DNA of 64,000 nt from Yinghuangia aomiensis (GCF_039542225.1 NZ_BAABHS010000005.1:186001-250000); one strand, 5' to 3'. Shown: positions 27,001 to 35,181, numbered from the stretch's first letter. Notes: generated by a model not told the origin, from the letters alone. Numbers and translations are program-made.

Positions 27001-28817
27001 CCCTGGTCGAGAACGCCCTGGAAACGGCCGTGGGCATCGGCGATGCGAATGCCGAGGGTGTGCAGGTGGCGCTGCATCTCCATCCGGTCGGAGATGGACG
27101 TGTGCACGTAGACCATGTCGTCGCGCAGTTCGTCCTCGCCCGTGCGGTGGAAGACCTTCCCCGCCACAGGAGCCACCATCCCATGGGCTTCGGTGAGCAC
27201 GATGCGGGAACTGCGTGCGGCTTCCAGCGTGTCCCGGTCACAGCCCTGTTCCACCATCGCCGCGAGGATGCGGATGGCATGGCAGGAAGACTCGGCGGTG
27301 CGGTCCGCGACCAAGGCCTCCAGCCAGGTGCGCACGGTTTCCGTCGACTTCCTGGCTGCCAAGAGGATGTGCTGCATCTTGCCGTGGCGCAGCGGATTCG
27401 CCTCGACCGACGGGTGCACCCAGTCGCGTGGGCGCCCGGGATACTCGGCCCAGATGTCCAGCCATTCCGGCTTCAGCTTCTCCGGGTGGACGTGCAGGTC
27501 CCGAGGTACGCGGAGGAGCCCGTCCTGGTCCGGCAGGGAGGGCAACTGCGCAGCCGCGTCCCAGACGTGACGGATGAAGTACTCCTCGGCCCAGTTGACG
27601 GCTTCCTTGGCCCGGCCGGGCAGCAGTGGCAAGTAGGCGGCGGGATCCTCCTTGCGGGACAGCCGGGGCAGGGAGGTGACCACCACACGCGCCGCGACCT
27701 GGAGTAGTTCCCGGTTGAAGGAGCTGCCGTCGAGGAGGTTCTGGCGGTCCTCGTTGGTCTTCCACGCCGCGTTCAGATATCCCGTCACGGACACCGGGTA
27801 CTTGGTGGGGAAGTAGGACCAGAACTGGCCGCGCCCCGTGGGCACCGTCAGCAGCCCGTCCTTCTCGACGTACGCGGGAACCGCCCACGAGACATCGATG
27901 ATGCTGCGGTCGTGTAGTTCACCGGCGCTGCCCCTGGCTTCCTTGGTGGGTACGTGGGCGACCGAGAAAACGTTCCATTCGCTGACCGCTTCCTTGATCC
28001 CGGTGCCGACCTCGCGGATGATCCGCCGCTCGCCGGAGACCTGCACCGTCAACTTGCGGCGACGGATGGGACGCACCCGGCGGTCTTCGAGCAGTACCTC
28101 TCCGACGTGCGAGGAGAAGATTTGGAAGCCGGCGGGGAAGGGGTCGGTCACGCGGCCATCGCCATGCCGGTGGCCGCTTATGTCGTATCCCAGGCGGTCG
28201 GCCGCCCCCGGCAGCAGGGGAAGCTTGACCACGGTCGTCGCCCAGGCCAGGAGTTCCCGCAGGACGTCGTCCCGGTCGAGTTCCTCCTCGCGGTCCAAGG
28301 GACGAGCCATCCGCAGCACCGGGGTGTCCATGTCGAGAGGCTGTCGACTCCCGAGCGCCTCGGCGATCCGGTCGGCCGACCAGGCCCGGTCGAAACCGAA
28401 GCAGCCGCTGCTGCTGAAGAACTGAGGAGCGTCCGTCACCGACAACACCGACTTCACACCAACCCCGAAGCGTCCGATCTGGCCACCGCGCTTGCGGGAG
28501 ACGCTCATGCGCAGAATCGTGTCTGCACCCTGAGGGGTGACGGGGGTGCCCTGGTTGGCGCAGTAGAGGGTGTCGTCGGTCAGGACCACGGCCAGCCGGC
28601 CGCCGGGTTCGGCGGCGACCTCGTCCGCGCCGTTCTGCACCAGCTCGAACAACTGGCGCTCGCCGTAACCGCCTTGCGTGATGCGCAGCTCGCTGTTGGC
28701 GTGTTCCTGCACCAGGCCGGGGTCGATCCGATACGTCTCCAGCGTGCGTGTCGATTGCTCCAGAATCATCCGAATCACCGCGGCATCCGCGTCCTGCGAA
28801 AACGTCCGATCGCTCAC
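24045..28817 (-). CDS. Sacsin/HSP90-like GHKL ATPase fused to SF2 helicase
   Basis: A 1,590-residue fusion. The N-terminus has a GHKL ATPase: N-box LFELVQNGADE (about residues 56-66) and G-box IGRFGVGVKSVLSV (about 114-127), the arrangement of the sacsin-type HATPase domain. A long middle part (about 300-1,200) has no motif I can name. The C-terminus is a complete SF2 helicase: Walker A SIPTGAGKTRV (about 1,217-1,227), DEAH box VIVDEAHRAT (about 1,321-1,330), LTATPYR (about 1,356-1,362) and motif VI YQQMIGRGLRG (about 1,542-1,552). GTG 28817 is preferred, ten bases after AGGAGG. It is the first gene of the four-gene operon. It may sense or remodel nucleic acid before passing it to the other helicases. 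Confidence 0.78.
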   Translation of the reverse strand: MSDRTFSQDADAAVIRMILEQSTRTLETYRIDPGLVQEHANSELRITQGGYGERQLFELVQNGADEVAAEPGGRLAVVLTDDTLYCANQGTPVTPQGADTILRMSVSRKRGGQIGRFGVGVKSVLSVTDAPQFFSSSGCFGFDRAWSADRIAEALGSRQPLDMDTPVLRMARPLDREEELDRDDVLRELLAWATTVVKLPLLPGAADRLGYDISGHRHGDGRVTDPFPAGFQIFSSHVGEVLLEDRRVRPIRRRKLTVQVSGERRIIREVGTGIKEAVSEWNVFSVAHVPTKEARGSAGELHDRSIIDVSWAVPAYVEKDGLLTVPTGRGQFWSYFPTKYPVSVTGYLNAAWKTNEDRQNLLDGSSFNRELLQVAARVVVTSLPRLSRKEDPAAYLPLLPGRAKEAVNWAEEYFIRHVWDAAAQLPSLPDQDGLLRVPRDLHVHPEKLKPEWLDIWAEYPGRPRDWVHPSVEANPLRHGKMQHILLAARKSTETVRTWLEALVADRTAESSCHAIRILAAMVEQGCDRDTLEAARSSRIVLTEAHGMVAPVAGKVFHRTGEDELRDDMVYVHTSISDRMEMQRHLHTLGIRIADAHGRFQGVLDQGFDNYTPELWSQFWMLLRSAGGNAQVDRIRSRYPDAAATLHVRTIDGRFRRMDLCLLPGVVVPGDGSRDASIAVDMDFHGADVAIFRDLSLSDRPRVAHDPKRQWWFEEYRQAVHDQYLRRLAADAPRTNINRLVVEGTAPAGPLDLLPRLSEEGRAAFVAAIPDAGVVESWTRAYGASVNSRAEVISPLRWMLAKYGLVRTSLGLTSVREAVGPQLKSYAQVLPVVTDISESKALKLRMPSTPEEVPANRWHALLDRVLVSEDDVFIGRAYALMLRVGMEFPEAALTRCRVGASWEVRSDAEIVVATSEADFGELVREQLPALLVADKADAAAAAQMIEQWGMLKVADVISKQLRKAGTTRPTLLVDEFPPLRQRLGKAVENRKVQRCGELEQEIRTPRGVDLKPLSSARNGSTLLVLDSLSPIDVLMAADREFDWKLDAHGCKGVLDLQTRQEQDRETRARLRKIVEAESVIDKIALLIGEEELRTELPPGLLDSEIAERGGEQPDARRIAELAFNSHGEEILRVHSRDLALAFPGNAPSSFTGDAKALKFVTDLGFPDSFAGSRVPPLEARIQVEGPSEFPGLHDYQEQLAQALQRLLDNPAPQRGMMSIPTGAGKTRVTSEAVIRWIRKRGELPGPVLWIAESDELCEQAVQSWRFVWSKVGAEMPLVISRLWSSNESSPVTGEPHLVVATDAKLESVLGQDDYAWLRDAALVIVDEAHRATSRRYSRIFEHLGVDAPTTRRHLVGLTATPYRNNEDLTRRLVRQFGTRLDVDVFGGDQNEAIRRLQDLGVLARVRHRELLGAEIRLSSDEISSSQQFGVLPKRAEQRLAEDRDRNLRIIDEIENLPKDWPILVFATSVAHAKFLAAKLNDRQIRAAAIDSATPVAERRKRIEDFRKGRTQVLTNYGVLAQGFDAPATCAVVVARPTYSPNVYQQMIGRGLRGPKNNGTPTCLILNVRDNVVNFQGDLAFTQFDYLWNEAR

Positions 28818-28900
28818 GATCCCCCTACCTCCTGCCCGGGCATGCCCCCGGACCACCTGTCATGACGAAGCTCGACGGACAACGGAAACGCCGTGGACCG

Positions 28901-28949
28901 GACGGCGGTGCGGAGAACCCGATCGGATCGGGTCCTCCGCACCGCCGTC
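28901..28949 (-). terminator. 49-base hairpin between the small gene and the helicase operon
   Basis: GACGGCGGTGCGGAG (28901-28915) pairs perfectly with CTCCGCACCGCCGTC (28935-28949). Inside it ACCCGATC (28917-28924) pairs with GATCGGGT (28926-28933) around one central G. The whole forms a 23-bp stem with a single A/C mismatch. On the minus strand it follows the stop of the 117-residue gene and precedes the ATPase-helicase start by about 80 bases. It is either a terminator for the small gene or an attenuator limiting read-through into the operon. No U-tract follows. Confidence 0.6.
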
Positions 28950-28960
28950 CCATGCCGGCG

Positions 28961-29314
28961 CTACTCCTCGAAGGCGGTGATGACGATCCGGACACGGCGC
29001 GCACCCGGACGCCCCGGCCCGGAAGCGGCAGGCCCCCGCGACGGCGGGGCGGACCGGTGCCCTCGCCGCCCACGGATCTCGACACGGACGACGACGACGG
29101 ACTCGCGCTCCGCCGTCGCATTCGCCGCTTCCTGCGATGCGTCGGTCGACGACCGCCGCATCCACTCGTGGGCGGCGACCTTCGCCTTCCACCCCTGCAG
29201 CGTCAGCCCGAGCGCCGCGAGGAGGTCGGACTGCAACTGGGGGTCTTCCATGGAGTTGTACGCCCGGATCAGCGACGCGAAGTCGTCGTCGCCGGACGGG
29301 GAACTCGGGGTCAC
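28961..29314 (-). CDS. Small hypothetical protein at the head of the defence operon
   Basis: A 117-residue protein from GTG 29314, five bases after a perfect AGGAGG. The first half is helical and well formed (DDFASLIRAYNSMEDPQLQSD, then LGLTLQGWKAKVAAHEWM). The second half is a basic Arg/Pro/Ser linker ending in the strand RRVRIVITAFEE. No membrane segment or known motif is seen. It precedes the ATPase-helicase gene on the same strand, separated by a strong hairpin, so it may be made in excess over the operon proteins. The basic tail suggests nucleic-acid contact. Confidence 0.5.
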   Translation of the reverse strand: MTPSSPSGDDDFASLIRAYNSMEDPQLQSDLLAALGLTLQGWKAKVAAHEWMRRSSTDASQEAANATAERESVVVVRVEIRGRRGHRSAPPSRGPAASGPGRPGARRVRIVITAFEE

Positions 29315-29694
29315 GACAGCCTCCTGGGCATGGCGAGGTCGAGAGCGGTGCATTGGTGAGCGGTGCGCTGGTGTCGCCGCGAGCCCGTCCACCGGACGGT
29401 GGCACGTCATGCAGCCGGAGGGGACACACGATCCATGTGCAGTTGCCGTACAGAGCACGCCGAATTAAACCCACAAGTACCTCAACTGGCCGACAGTCTC
29501 AGGTAGTTGCTGGCACATCAAGTTGTAGCAGGAGACGTCGCGCCGCGTCCAACCCACTTTCTGCGAGGGCGACTCCCGCCAACCGCACTCCAATCACACC
29601 GCACCCAAAGGGAGTTACCCGATAGTCGGATGAGTCTGGCCATCCTCGAGCCACACCTGCTGGCGCACACCGATACAGCTCCACGACAAATCCC

Positions 29695-29718
29695 TTTGAC
29701 GGACTGCCGCGTGTCAAA
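29695..29718 (+). promoter_or_regulatory. Promoter with inverted repeat before the HTH-ATPase gene
   Basis: TTTGAC (29695-29700) and GTCAAA (29713-29718) form an inverted repeat with a 12-base spacer. TTGACG (29696-29701) is a near-consensus -35 box and the A-rich second arm lies where a -10 region would be. Transcription would then start close to ATG 29732, giving a leaderless message. The overlap of repeat and promoter suggests that the HTH protein represses its own operon. The remaining 417-base gap down to the divergent small gene shows no other gene. Confidence 0.42.
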
Positions 29719-29731
29719 ATCGACTGCTAGC

Positions 29732-31912
29732 ATGCGCCTGACCAGCACGAACAAGCTTGTGCCCCAAGGGGCTACGGCTCGACGGAGGGAAACAGCCCCG
29801 GTGGTCGACGAAACGGAAGACTTCGGCCCCTGGCTCGCGAGGCAACTCCGACGCCATGGCATGACCCAGTCCGAACTCGCGGCCACGCTCCAGGTCACCA
29901 GGGCTGCGGTGTCCGCATGGATCACCGGCCGGGCACACCCCCGCCCGGAGACCGTGCGCCTGATCGCCGCCGCGTTCGCCACCGATCTCGCCACCGTGTA
30001 CGAGCGCACCACCGACGTCGTCGCCGGACGGCCGGTGACGTGGTACCACCGTCCCGCACACGCCGACGGGGGACGGGAGTTCGGCAACGCGGCCGCCTTC
30101 GCTTTCGACGCGGATCTCGGCGTGCTCGCCCGCGAGGCCACACAGAACTCGCTCGACGAACGGCGCGACCCCACGCGATCGGTCCGCGTCCGCTACATCC
30201 TCCACGAACTCACCGGTGAGCATCTTGGCAGTTTTCTGAGCGCCCTGCAGTGGGAATCGCTCAAGCCGCACTACGCCGCCGCCATGGCCACCGATCAGAA
30301 AGTCGGACGGGCGCTCGCCGAGGGGCTCCGGGAGATGGAAGCCTCCGGCTCACTCCTGCTGCTGCGGATCGACGACCACAACGCCAACGGACTCACCGGC
30401 CCCGAGTACGACGACGGCCGCTTCTCGGCTGTCGTCCGACGTCAACTCGACAGTCACAAGGGCGACAATCGCCGCGCCGGCGGCTCGTACGGCCTGGGCA
30501 AAGCCACCCTGTGGGCGGCCAGTCGGCTCGGCCTCGTCCTCATGAACAGCACCCTCTCGGTCCCCCACGAGGGCCGTACGGCAAGGCGGTTGATAGGTCG
30601 CCTGGACCTGCCCTGGCGCGAGGTCGACGACGAGGCGTTCGCCGGACCCGCCTGGTTCGGCGAACCGGACAGCGACCCGGCTTTCGAGAACGTGTCCCGC
30701 TCCTGGTGGGGCACCGAACAGGAGGCCACAAGCCTCCATCTGGAGCGCGAGGGCGAAGACCCCGGAACCTCGTTCCTGGTGGTCGGTGCCCACGACGCCG
30801 CCGCCGTCGCGGCAGGCGACGAGGGTCTCCAAGCGATGCACGACAAGCTTTGCGACTCGTTGGCCGAGAACTTCTGGGCCGCGATGACCGGAACCGACAC
30901 GGCGCCACCGCTGCTCGAGGCGTCGGTGCGAACTCTGCGCAACGGGGCCGAGTTGATTCCCGAGACACGCGTCAGCCCGGAGCAACGCCGCCCCGCGTTG
31001 GCGCGCGCTCTGCGTGCCTACCTCACCGGTGAGACCGTCGCCACGCTCTCCGGCCGAACCGATGTGGTCGAGCGGGCGGTGCGGCTGACGGTGCCACCGC
31101 GGCGCGCCGACGGCAAGGGAGCCACGGCTGTCACCCACGACGCGGTCCTCCTGCTCACCCCCGCGGACGACAACGACCGGACGCACAGTCGGGTGGTGTC
31201 CATGCGAGGTAACCGCATGACCGTCACCAGCCGCAAACCGCGGGATCTCGGCCTCGGCGTGGAGCCCTTCCAAGCGGTTCTGCTCGCCGGCTTCGCCACC
31301 GCCCGCGACGGAGACGACGTCGTTCGCGCCGAGGTCTTCCTTCGCACCTCGGAACCGCCTGAGCACAACCGCTGGGAATGGACGGACGAGCTGTCCGACA
31401 CGTACGTGCGCGGCGCGAAGAAGCGTCTCGACGAGTTCCGGGTGGCGGTCGACGACGCCGTGCGGGCGGTCGTCGGCGTGCGGGCCACCGCGCCCGCCGA
31501 CGACGGCGGCCCCGAACTCCTGCGAAGTCTGCTGAAACTCGTTCCGGCAACCGGGGGTGGGCGGACGAGCGCCCGTCGCAGCCGCGGCTACCCCACCGTC
31601 GACGACATCGACGGCGAGGTCGACACCACCGGGGCATGGTCGCTGCGCGTCCGCGTCGCGGTTCCGCAGCAGGAAGACTCTTGGCACCTGACACCGATCG
31701 CGTGTTTCGGCTCCGGAATCCCCGTCCGCTGGGCGGAATTGACCGCCACGGAGAACTGTTCCTTCGCCGGCGACGTCCTGGTCGTGGCTCCGGGCGTCCG
31801 GTATGCCATGTTCGGCGGCGTCACGGACGTCGACAGCCACCCGGTGGCGGCCGAACGCACCAACATCACCGTGAGCCTGCGCAAGGCGGTCGAGGGAGCA
31901 GCACGTCGATGA
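29732..31912 (+). CDS. HTH (XRE-type) protein fused to a GHKL ATPase-like domain
   Basis: A 726-residue protein from ATG 29732 (GTG 29801, after GGAGGG, is a good alternative). It begins with a Cro/C1-type helix-turn-helix: LRRHGMTQSELAATLQVTRA then AAVSAWITGRAHPRPE (about residues 38-75). The following domain has an N-box-like LAREATQNSLDE (about 134-145) and a glycine-rich lid RAGGSYGLGKATLW (about 248-261), the two ATP-binding elements of GHKL ATPases (HSP90, MutL, MORC). The rest is unassigned. The combination implies an ATP-dependent sensor able to bind its own promoter or other DNA. It is first gene of a second, divergent operon; its stop overlaps the next start (ATGA). Confidence 0.68.
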   Translation: MRLTSTNKLVPQGATARRRETAPVVDETEDFGPWLARQLRRHGMTQSELAATLQVTRAAVSAWITGRAHPRPETVRLIAAAFATDLATVYERTTDVVAGRPVTWYHRPAHADGGREFGNAAAFAFDADLGVLAREATQNSLDERRDPTRSVRVRYILHELTGEHLGSFLSALQWESLKPHYAAAMATDQKVGRALAEGLREMEASGSLLLLRIDDHNANGLTGPEYDDGRFSAVVRRQLDSHKGDNRRAGGSYGLGKATLWAASRLGLVLMNSTLSVPHEGRTARRLIGRLDLPWREVDDEAFAGPAWFGEPDSDPAFENVSRSWWGTEQEATSLHLEREGEDPGTSFLVVGAHDAAAVAAGDEGLQAMHDKLCDSLAENFWAAMTGTDTAPPLLEASVRTLRNGAELIPETRVSPEQRRPALARALRAYLTGETVATLSGRTDVVERAVRLTVPPRRADGKGATAVTHDAVLLLTPADDNDRTHSRVVSMRGNRMTVTSRKPRDLGLGVEPFQAVLLAGFATARDGDDVVRAEVFLRTSEPPEHNRWEWTDELSDTYVRGAKKRLDEFRVAVDDAVRAVVGVRATAPADDGGPELLRSLLKLVPATGGGRTSARRSRGYPTVDDIDGEVDTTGAWSLRVRVAVPQQEDSWHLTPIACFGSGIPVRWAELTATENCSFAGDVLVVAPGVRYAMFGGVTDVDSHPVAAERTNITVSLRKAVEGAARR

Positions 31913-32883
31913 GCCGAATGGTCTACCCCTACGCCATATTGAGTGGGCAGGTCGAGGCCGAGATCACTCGTGTCCGGGTCGACGGTCGTCCCCTCGATTA
32001 CGCCAAGATCTCGCCCTCGCTGCGCACCGTAGCCCTCGACGCCGACCGTGACGGCTGGCAAGAGGCGGTGTGCGACGTCCGGGCGGTGCTTCCGGAAGAG
32101 GAGATCGCTTACGGCCCCTGGTCCGAACTCGCCTGCGTGGCCGTCCTGGAAGAGCCGTCGACCAACACCAGAACCGTCCAACGACTGGCCCGAGACCGCG
32201 CTTCCGGAACCTGGCAAGGCGCCGTACGACTGCGCCGATCGCGACATCGATCCCGTGCCACCCTCGGCATTCGCGTCGTAGCGGCGGTGGACGGCGTACG
32301 AGGGCGCATCGTCGGGTGGAGCGAAACCGACTGGGTGATCGATCTCCGCGCCGAAATCCCCGTCCGCGACAAGGAAATCCGCATCGTCGAGACCGATTTC
32401 CGCGATGGCCCTTACGTCTGGCTGCGTCGGCTCAAGGACGCACCCTGGATGGTCGATGTCTCCGGTGACCTACCCACCGTCTACCTGAACCGGGGAGTCG
32501 AGGGGCTGACCGCTCTCCTGCGGGGTAGCGGCACCGTCGAGAGGGCCACCGCCGCTCTCCTCAACGCCCAGATCGTCAGCGACGTGTGGGAAACGATGTT
32601 CCACTCAGCCGTGAGCGACATCGACTCCGACGAGGAAGGTCGGCCGCGGATGCCCGGCGGTTGGCGCGAGTCCGTCCTCGAAGCAATGCTGCCGGACGTC
32701 CTGCCCGGGCTCTCCCCCGCGGACGCGATAGTCGAATTGCGGGCGCGACGCGAGGAGGGCTACGGCTGGACCGAGCTGCAGTCCCGCATCCAGTACGCGG
32801 CCGCGCTGCGCGCCCAGCTGCCCAAACAGCTCGCCGCGACACTGCGTCTCACCGCCCGCCCGCCCCAGGGAGACCACCGGTGA
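31909..32883 (+). CDS. Uncharacterised protein coupled to the HTH-ATPase
   Basis: A 324-residue soluble protein that I do not recognise. The first 200 residues are rich in beta strands (VYPYAILSGQVEAEITRVRV; VVAAVDGVRGRIVGWSE) and the last 100 are helical, ending ELQSRIQYAAALRAQLPKQL. No membrane segment, metal motif or nuclease signature is evident. ATG 31909 overlaps the stop of the HTH-ATPase gene and its own stop overlaps GTG 32880 of the next, so the three proteins are probably made in fixed ratio and may form a complex. Confidence 0.6.
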   Translation: MSRMVYPYAILSGQVEAEITRVRVDGRPLDYAKISPSLRTVALDADRDGWQEAVCDVRAVLPEEEIAYGPWSELACVAVLEEPSTNTRTVQRLARDRASGTWQGAVRLRRSRHRSRATLGIRVVAAVDGVRGRIVGWSETDWVIDLRAEIPVRDKEIRIVETDFRDGPYVWLRRLKDAPWMVDVSGDLPTVYLNRGVEGLTALLRGSGTVERATAALLNAQIVSDVWETMFHSAVSDIDSDEEGRPRMPGGWRESVLEAMLPDVLPGLSPADAIVELRARREEGYGWTELQSRIQYAAALRAQLPKQLAATLRLTARPPQGDHR

Positions 32884-33785
32884 AGTTCGAACACGCCACC
32901 CGGGATCGCCTCGCCCTACTGCCGGTTGGGGTGGCCACCCGTCACCTCGACCAGGCCGTGCTGTCCGGCTCCGAACCGCCTGCTCAAGTCGCTCTGCTCC
33001 GCGCCGCGACCGTGATCGCCGACCCCTCGGCGCGGTGGAACACCACTCCGATCCGGGAGCTTACGGAGCAGGCCACGACCCGCTTCGCGGGCGACCGTGC
33101 CGCCGCCGATGCCTGGCTCGCGCCGCGCTTGCACGCGACCCTGCGGCTGACCAGGAGTGAAGCTGCCGACAAGGATCTGTGGGCGTACCTCGCCATGGTC
33201 GTCGCTCCCGACTACGTCCTGTGGCGACACCTCCCGACGAGCGGTGAGAACAGCCGACGGACTCCCGCGGTCCAGGCTTCCCGATTCGTCGGTGGCACCT
33301 CGGTGCAGGCGTTCGCAAGGCTCTGGTGGGCGGCCGAGATGTGCCGAGACGGCGCCGACTACGCGCCCGTCGAGGCGGCCTGCGCCCACCAGGACTTCCT
33401 CAATACCGCCCTGCGCCTGGACATCATGGACCACCGTCCGACCACGCTCGCCGTGCTCCGGGTCGTGGAAAACCTGGCCGCGGCCGGCGCTCCCCGACTC
33501 GGCGACCAGGTGAACGCGCTCTGCAAGGCCATCGGCATCGCCGGCAGCACGCTGATGTACGAAATGATCGGGCCCGACGAACTCCCTGACGACGCGGAAC
33601 TGTTGGCCTGGATCGACGACGCCGACTCCGCTCCCCCGGTGCCCTGGGACCGACTCCCCGACGGCCCCGACGACGGCTCCGCTCCCACCTCGTCCGTCGA
33701 CGCTCTCACGCACCTCTTCGAGGACATCAACCAACATCTGGGCCGCCTGCGGGACCGAAGTCGTACGTTGACGTCTCTCGGGTGA
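32880..33785 (+). CDS. Uncharacterised, possibly DUF6339-like protein
   Basis: A 301-residue, mainly helical protein. It begins KFEHATRDRLALLPVGVATRHLDQ, has a central DLWAYLAMVVAPDYVLWRHLP block (about residues 100-120) and a RFVGGTSVQAFARLWWAAEM block (about 138-157). These remind me of the DUF6339 family of actinomycete proteins, whose role is unknown; this match is from memory only. GTG 32880 overlaps the previous stop (GTGA). It is the third gene of the divergent operon. No catalytic residues can be identified. Confidence 0.55.
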   Translation: MKFEHATRDRLALLPVGVATRHLDQAVLSGSEPPAQVALLRAATVIADPSARWNTTPIRELTEQATTRFAGDRAAADAWLAPRLHATLRLTRSEAADKDLWAYLAMVVAPDYVLWRHLPTSGENSRRTPAVQASRFVGGTSVQAFARLWWAAEMCRDGADYAPVEAACAHQDFLNTALRLDIMDHRPTTLAVLRVVENLAAAGAPRLGDQVNALCKAIGIAGSTLMYEMIGPDELPDDAELLAWIDDADSAPPVPWDRLPDGPDDGSAPTSSVDALTHLFEDINQHLGRLRDRSRTLTSLG

Positions 33786-33876
33786 CGGAGCATGCATGCC
33801 ACGGCGTGGGTTCCGGAGGGCCGCGACGCAACTACTGCTGCCAGCCTATCGTTTGGCTCATCACCAAGGGAGATGC

Positions 33877-35181
33877 ATGAGCGTCGAAGAGCCTTCGGCT
33901 GTGCCTGTGTGGACGCTGGCCACGTCCGATGACCCCACCCTTCCGGCGGTGGCCGACGGAAGCGCGCTCACACCCGACCGCTTGACCGAACTGCGTACCG
34001 CGCTGGCCGCGTTCTCGTCGGCCCCGCTGGTGACGCTGGAGGCTCATCCGCTGCCGAAGCAGCGCGACCGGGCGGGGGGCCTGCCGCTGGACGCGTTGAG
34101 CCCGCTCGCGCAGGAGCTTTCGCGGCTGGTGGCGGCCCAAGCGAACGCCGTGCCCGCGGTCGCGAACGTCGCGAAGTCCGGTGAGGTGCTCTACCGCATG
34201 GTGGTGCCGGCGAAGGTTGCCGCGCAGGTCGGCAAGGGCCTCGTGAAGCCGATGGTGGCCCAAGGAACAACGAACGCCCTGCGCAGCCCCGTGATCGATG
34301 CAGCGACCAAGAAGATCGTCGCCGGTGCCGTCTTCGTTCCCGTCGAAACGGCGGCCGCCGGTGCCGCGGGCGGGGCCGCCGCCGGCACGGCCGCCGCAGG
34401 CGTGGCGATGACCGTTGCCGCGCCCCTGGTCCTGATGGCCGTGGCCGTCGGCGTAAGCGCCTACGCCGACCAGCAGCGGCAGAAGGCCATCGCGCACATA
34501 GCCGAGTTGCTGGAGAAGCTGCACGACGAGAAGTTGGCGCAGGAGCGCAACGATCTCGACGGCTGCCGCGATGCCATCGACAAGGCCACCGGGCTTTTGC
34601 TGGACCGCGGAAAGGTCGGTGCGTCGCTCGGTCTCGACTCCGCCGTGCACGCGATCAGCATCGCCACGGAGAATGCCGCCCGCCGAGTGGTGAAGTGGGA
34701 GAACGCCCTCGCCGCCATCGGCGACGACCCTGTCGATCTCGCCGACCTCGAGGCCGCGTTCCCCGGCATCACCGAAGACGGCGGCGAGTTCCGTACGCAT
34801 CTCGAACTGGCGGCTCTCGCCATCGCGCTGAAGCGTCGAGTCGTCGTCCTGCAGGGCGTGGAGGCGGGGCAAAACGACCCGGACAACCCGTTCGAGAATT
34901 TTGTTCGGAGCCTAAAGACCGACCAGCAGCGGATCGACGATCTGGAAGCGCGCATCGGCAACGTTCTGCTGCGGCTGTCGGCCCTCGAACTGCGGTCTCC
35001 GAAAAGGATGATCGACAAGCTCATGACCCGAAAGCAGGTCGACGGCCTTCTCGAAGCCTCCTACCGGCTCCGCGCCCTCGGGGACGCAATCGCCGCGGGC
35101 AACGCAACCGCCGACGTCGTCATCGAGATCGAAAAGCACAGCGACGGAACGCTCACCGTGCTTCCGGCACACGCCCCCTGA
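33877..35181 (+). CDS. Putative membrane-associated protein at the end of the second operon
   Basis: A 434-residue protein from ATG 33877, with AAGGGAG a few bases upstream; a longer in-frame start at 33796 is poorer. Residues 1-140 are soluble. A Gly/Ala-rich stretch (about 160-200) leads into a clear hydrophobic segment AVGVSAYA-terminated near residue 200 (GVAMTVAAPLVLMAVAVGVS). The C-terminal 230 residues are helical and charged, with coiled-coil-like parts (LKTDQQRIDDLEARIGNVLL). It follows the operon after 91 bases. A membrane segment plus coiled coil in the last gene of a defence set suggests an effector that acts on the membrane, but this is inference. Confidence 0.5.
   Translation: MSVEEPSAVPVWTLATSDDPTLPAVADGSALTPDRLTELRTALAAFSSAPLVTLEAHPLPKQRDRAGGLPLDALSPLAQELSRLVAAQANAVPAVANVAKSGEVLYRMVVPAKVAAQVGKGLVKPMVAQGTTNALRSPVIDAATKKIVAGAVFVPVETAAAGAAGGAAAGTAAAGVAMTVAAPLVLMAVAVGVSAYADQQRQKAIAHIAELLEKLHDEKLAQERNDLDGCRDAIDKATGLLLDRGKVGASLGLDSAVHAISIATENAARRVVKWENALAAIGDDPVDLADLEAAFPGITEDGGEFRTHLELAALAIALKRRVVVLQGVEAGQNDPDNPFENFVRSLKTDQQRIDDLEARIGNVLLRLSALELRSPKRMIDKLMTRKQVDGLLEASYRLRALGDAIAAGNATADVVIEIEKHSDGTLTVLPAHAP

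Noticed and set aside
14818..35181. A BREX or phage-growth-limitation system
   Set aside because: No PglZ-like phosphatase, BrxC-like ATPase, PglW-like kinase or adenine methyltransferase is visible; both methyltransferases are of the C5-cytosine type.
14818..35181. A DrmC phospholipase D-like nuclease or a Vsr endonuclease within the island
   Set aside because: No HxKxxxxD pair or Vsr-like motif was found in any of the proteins read.
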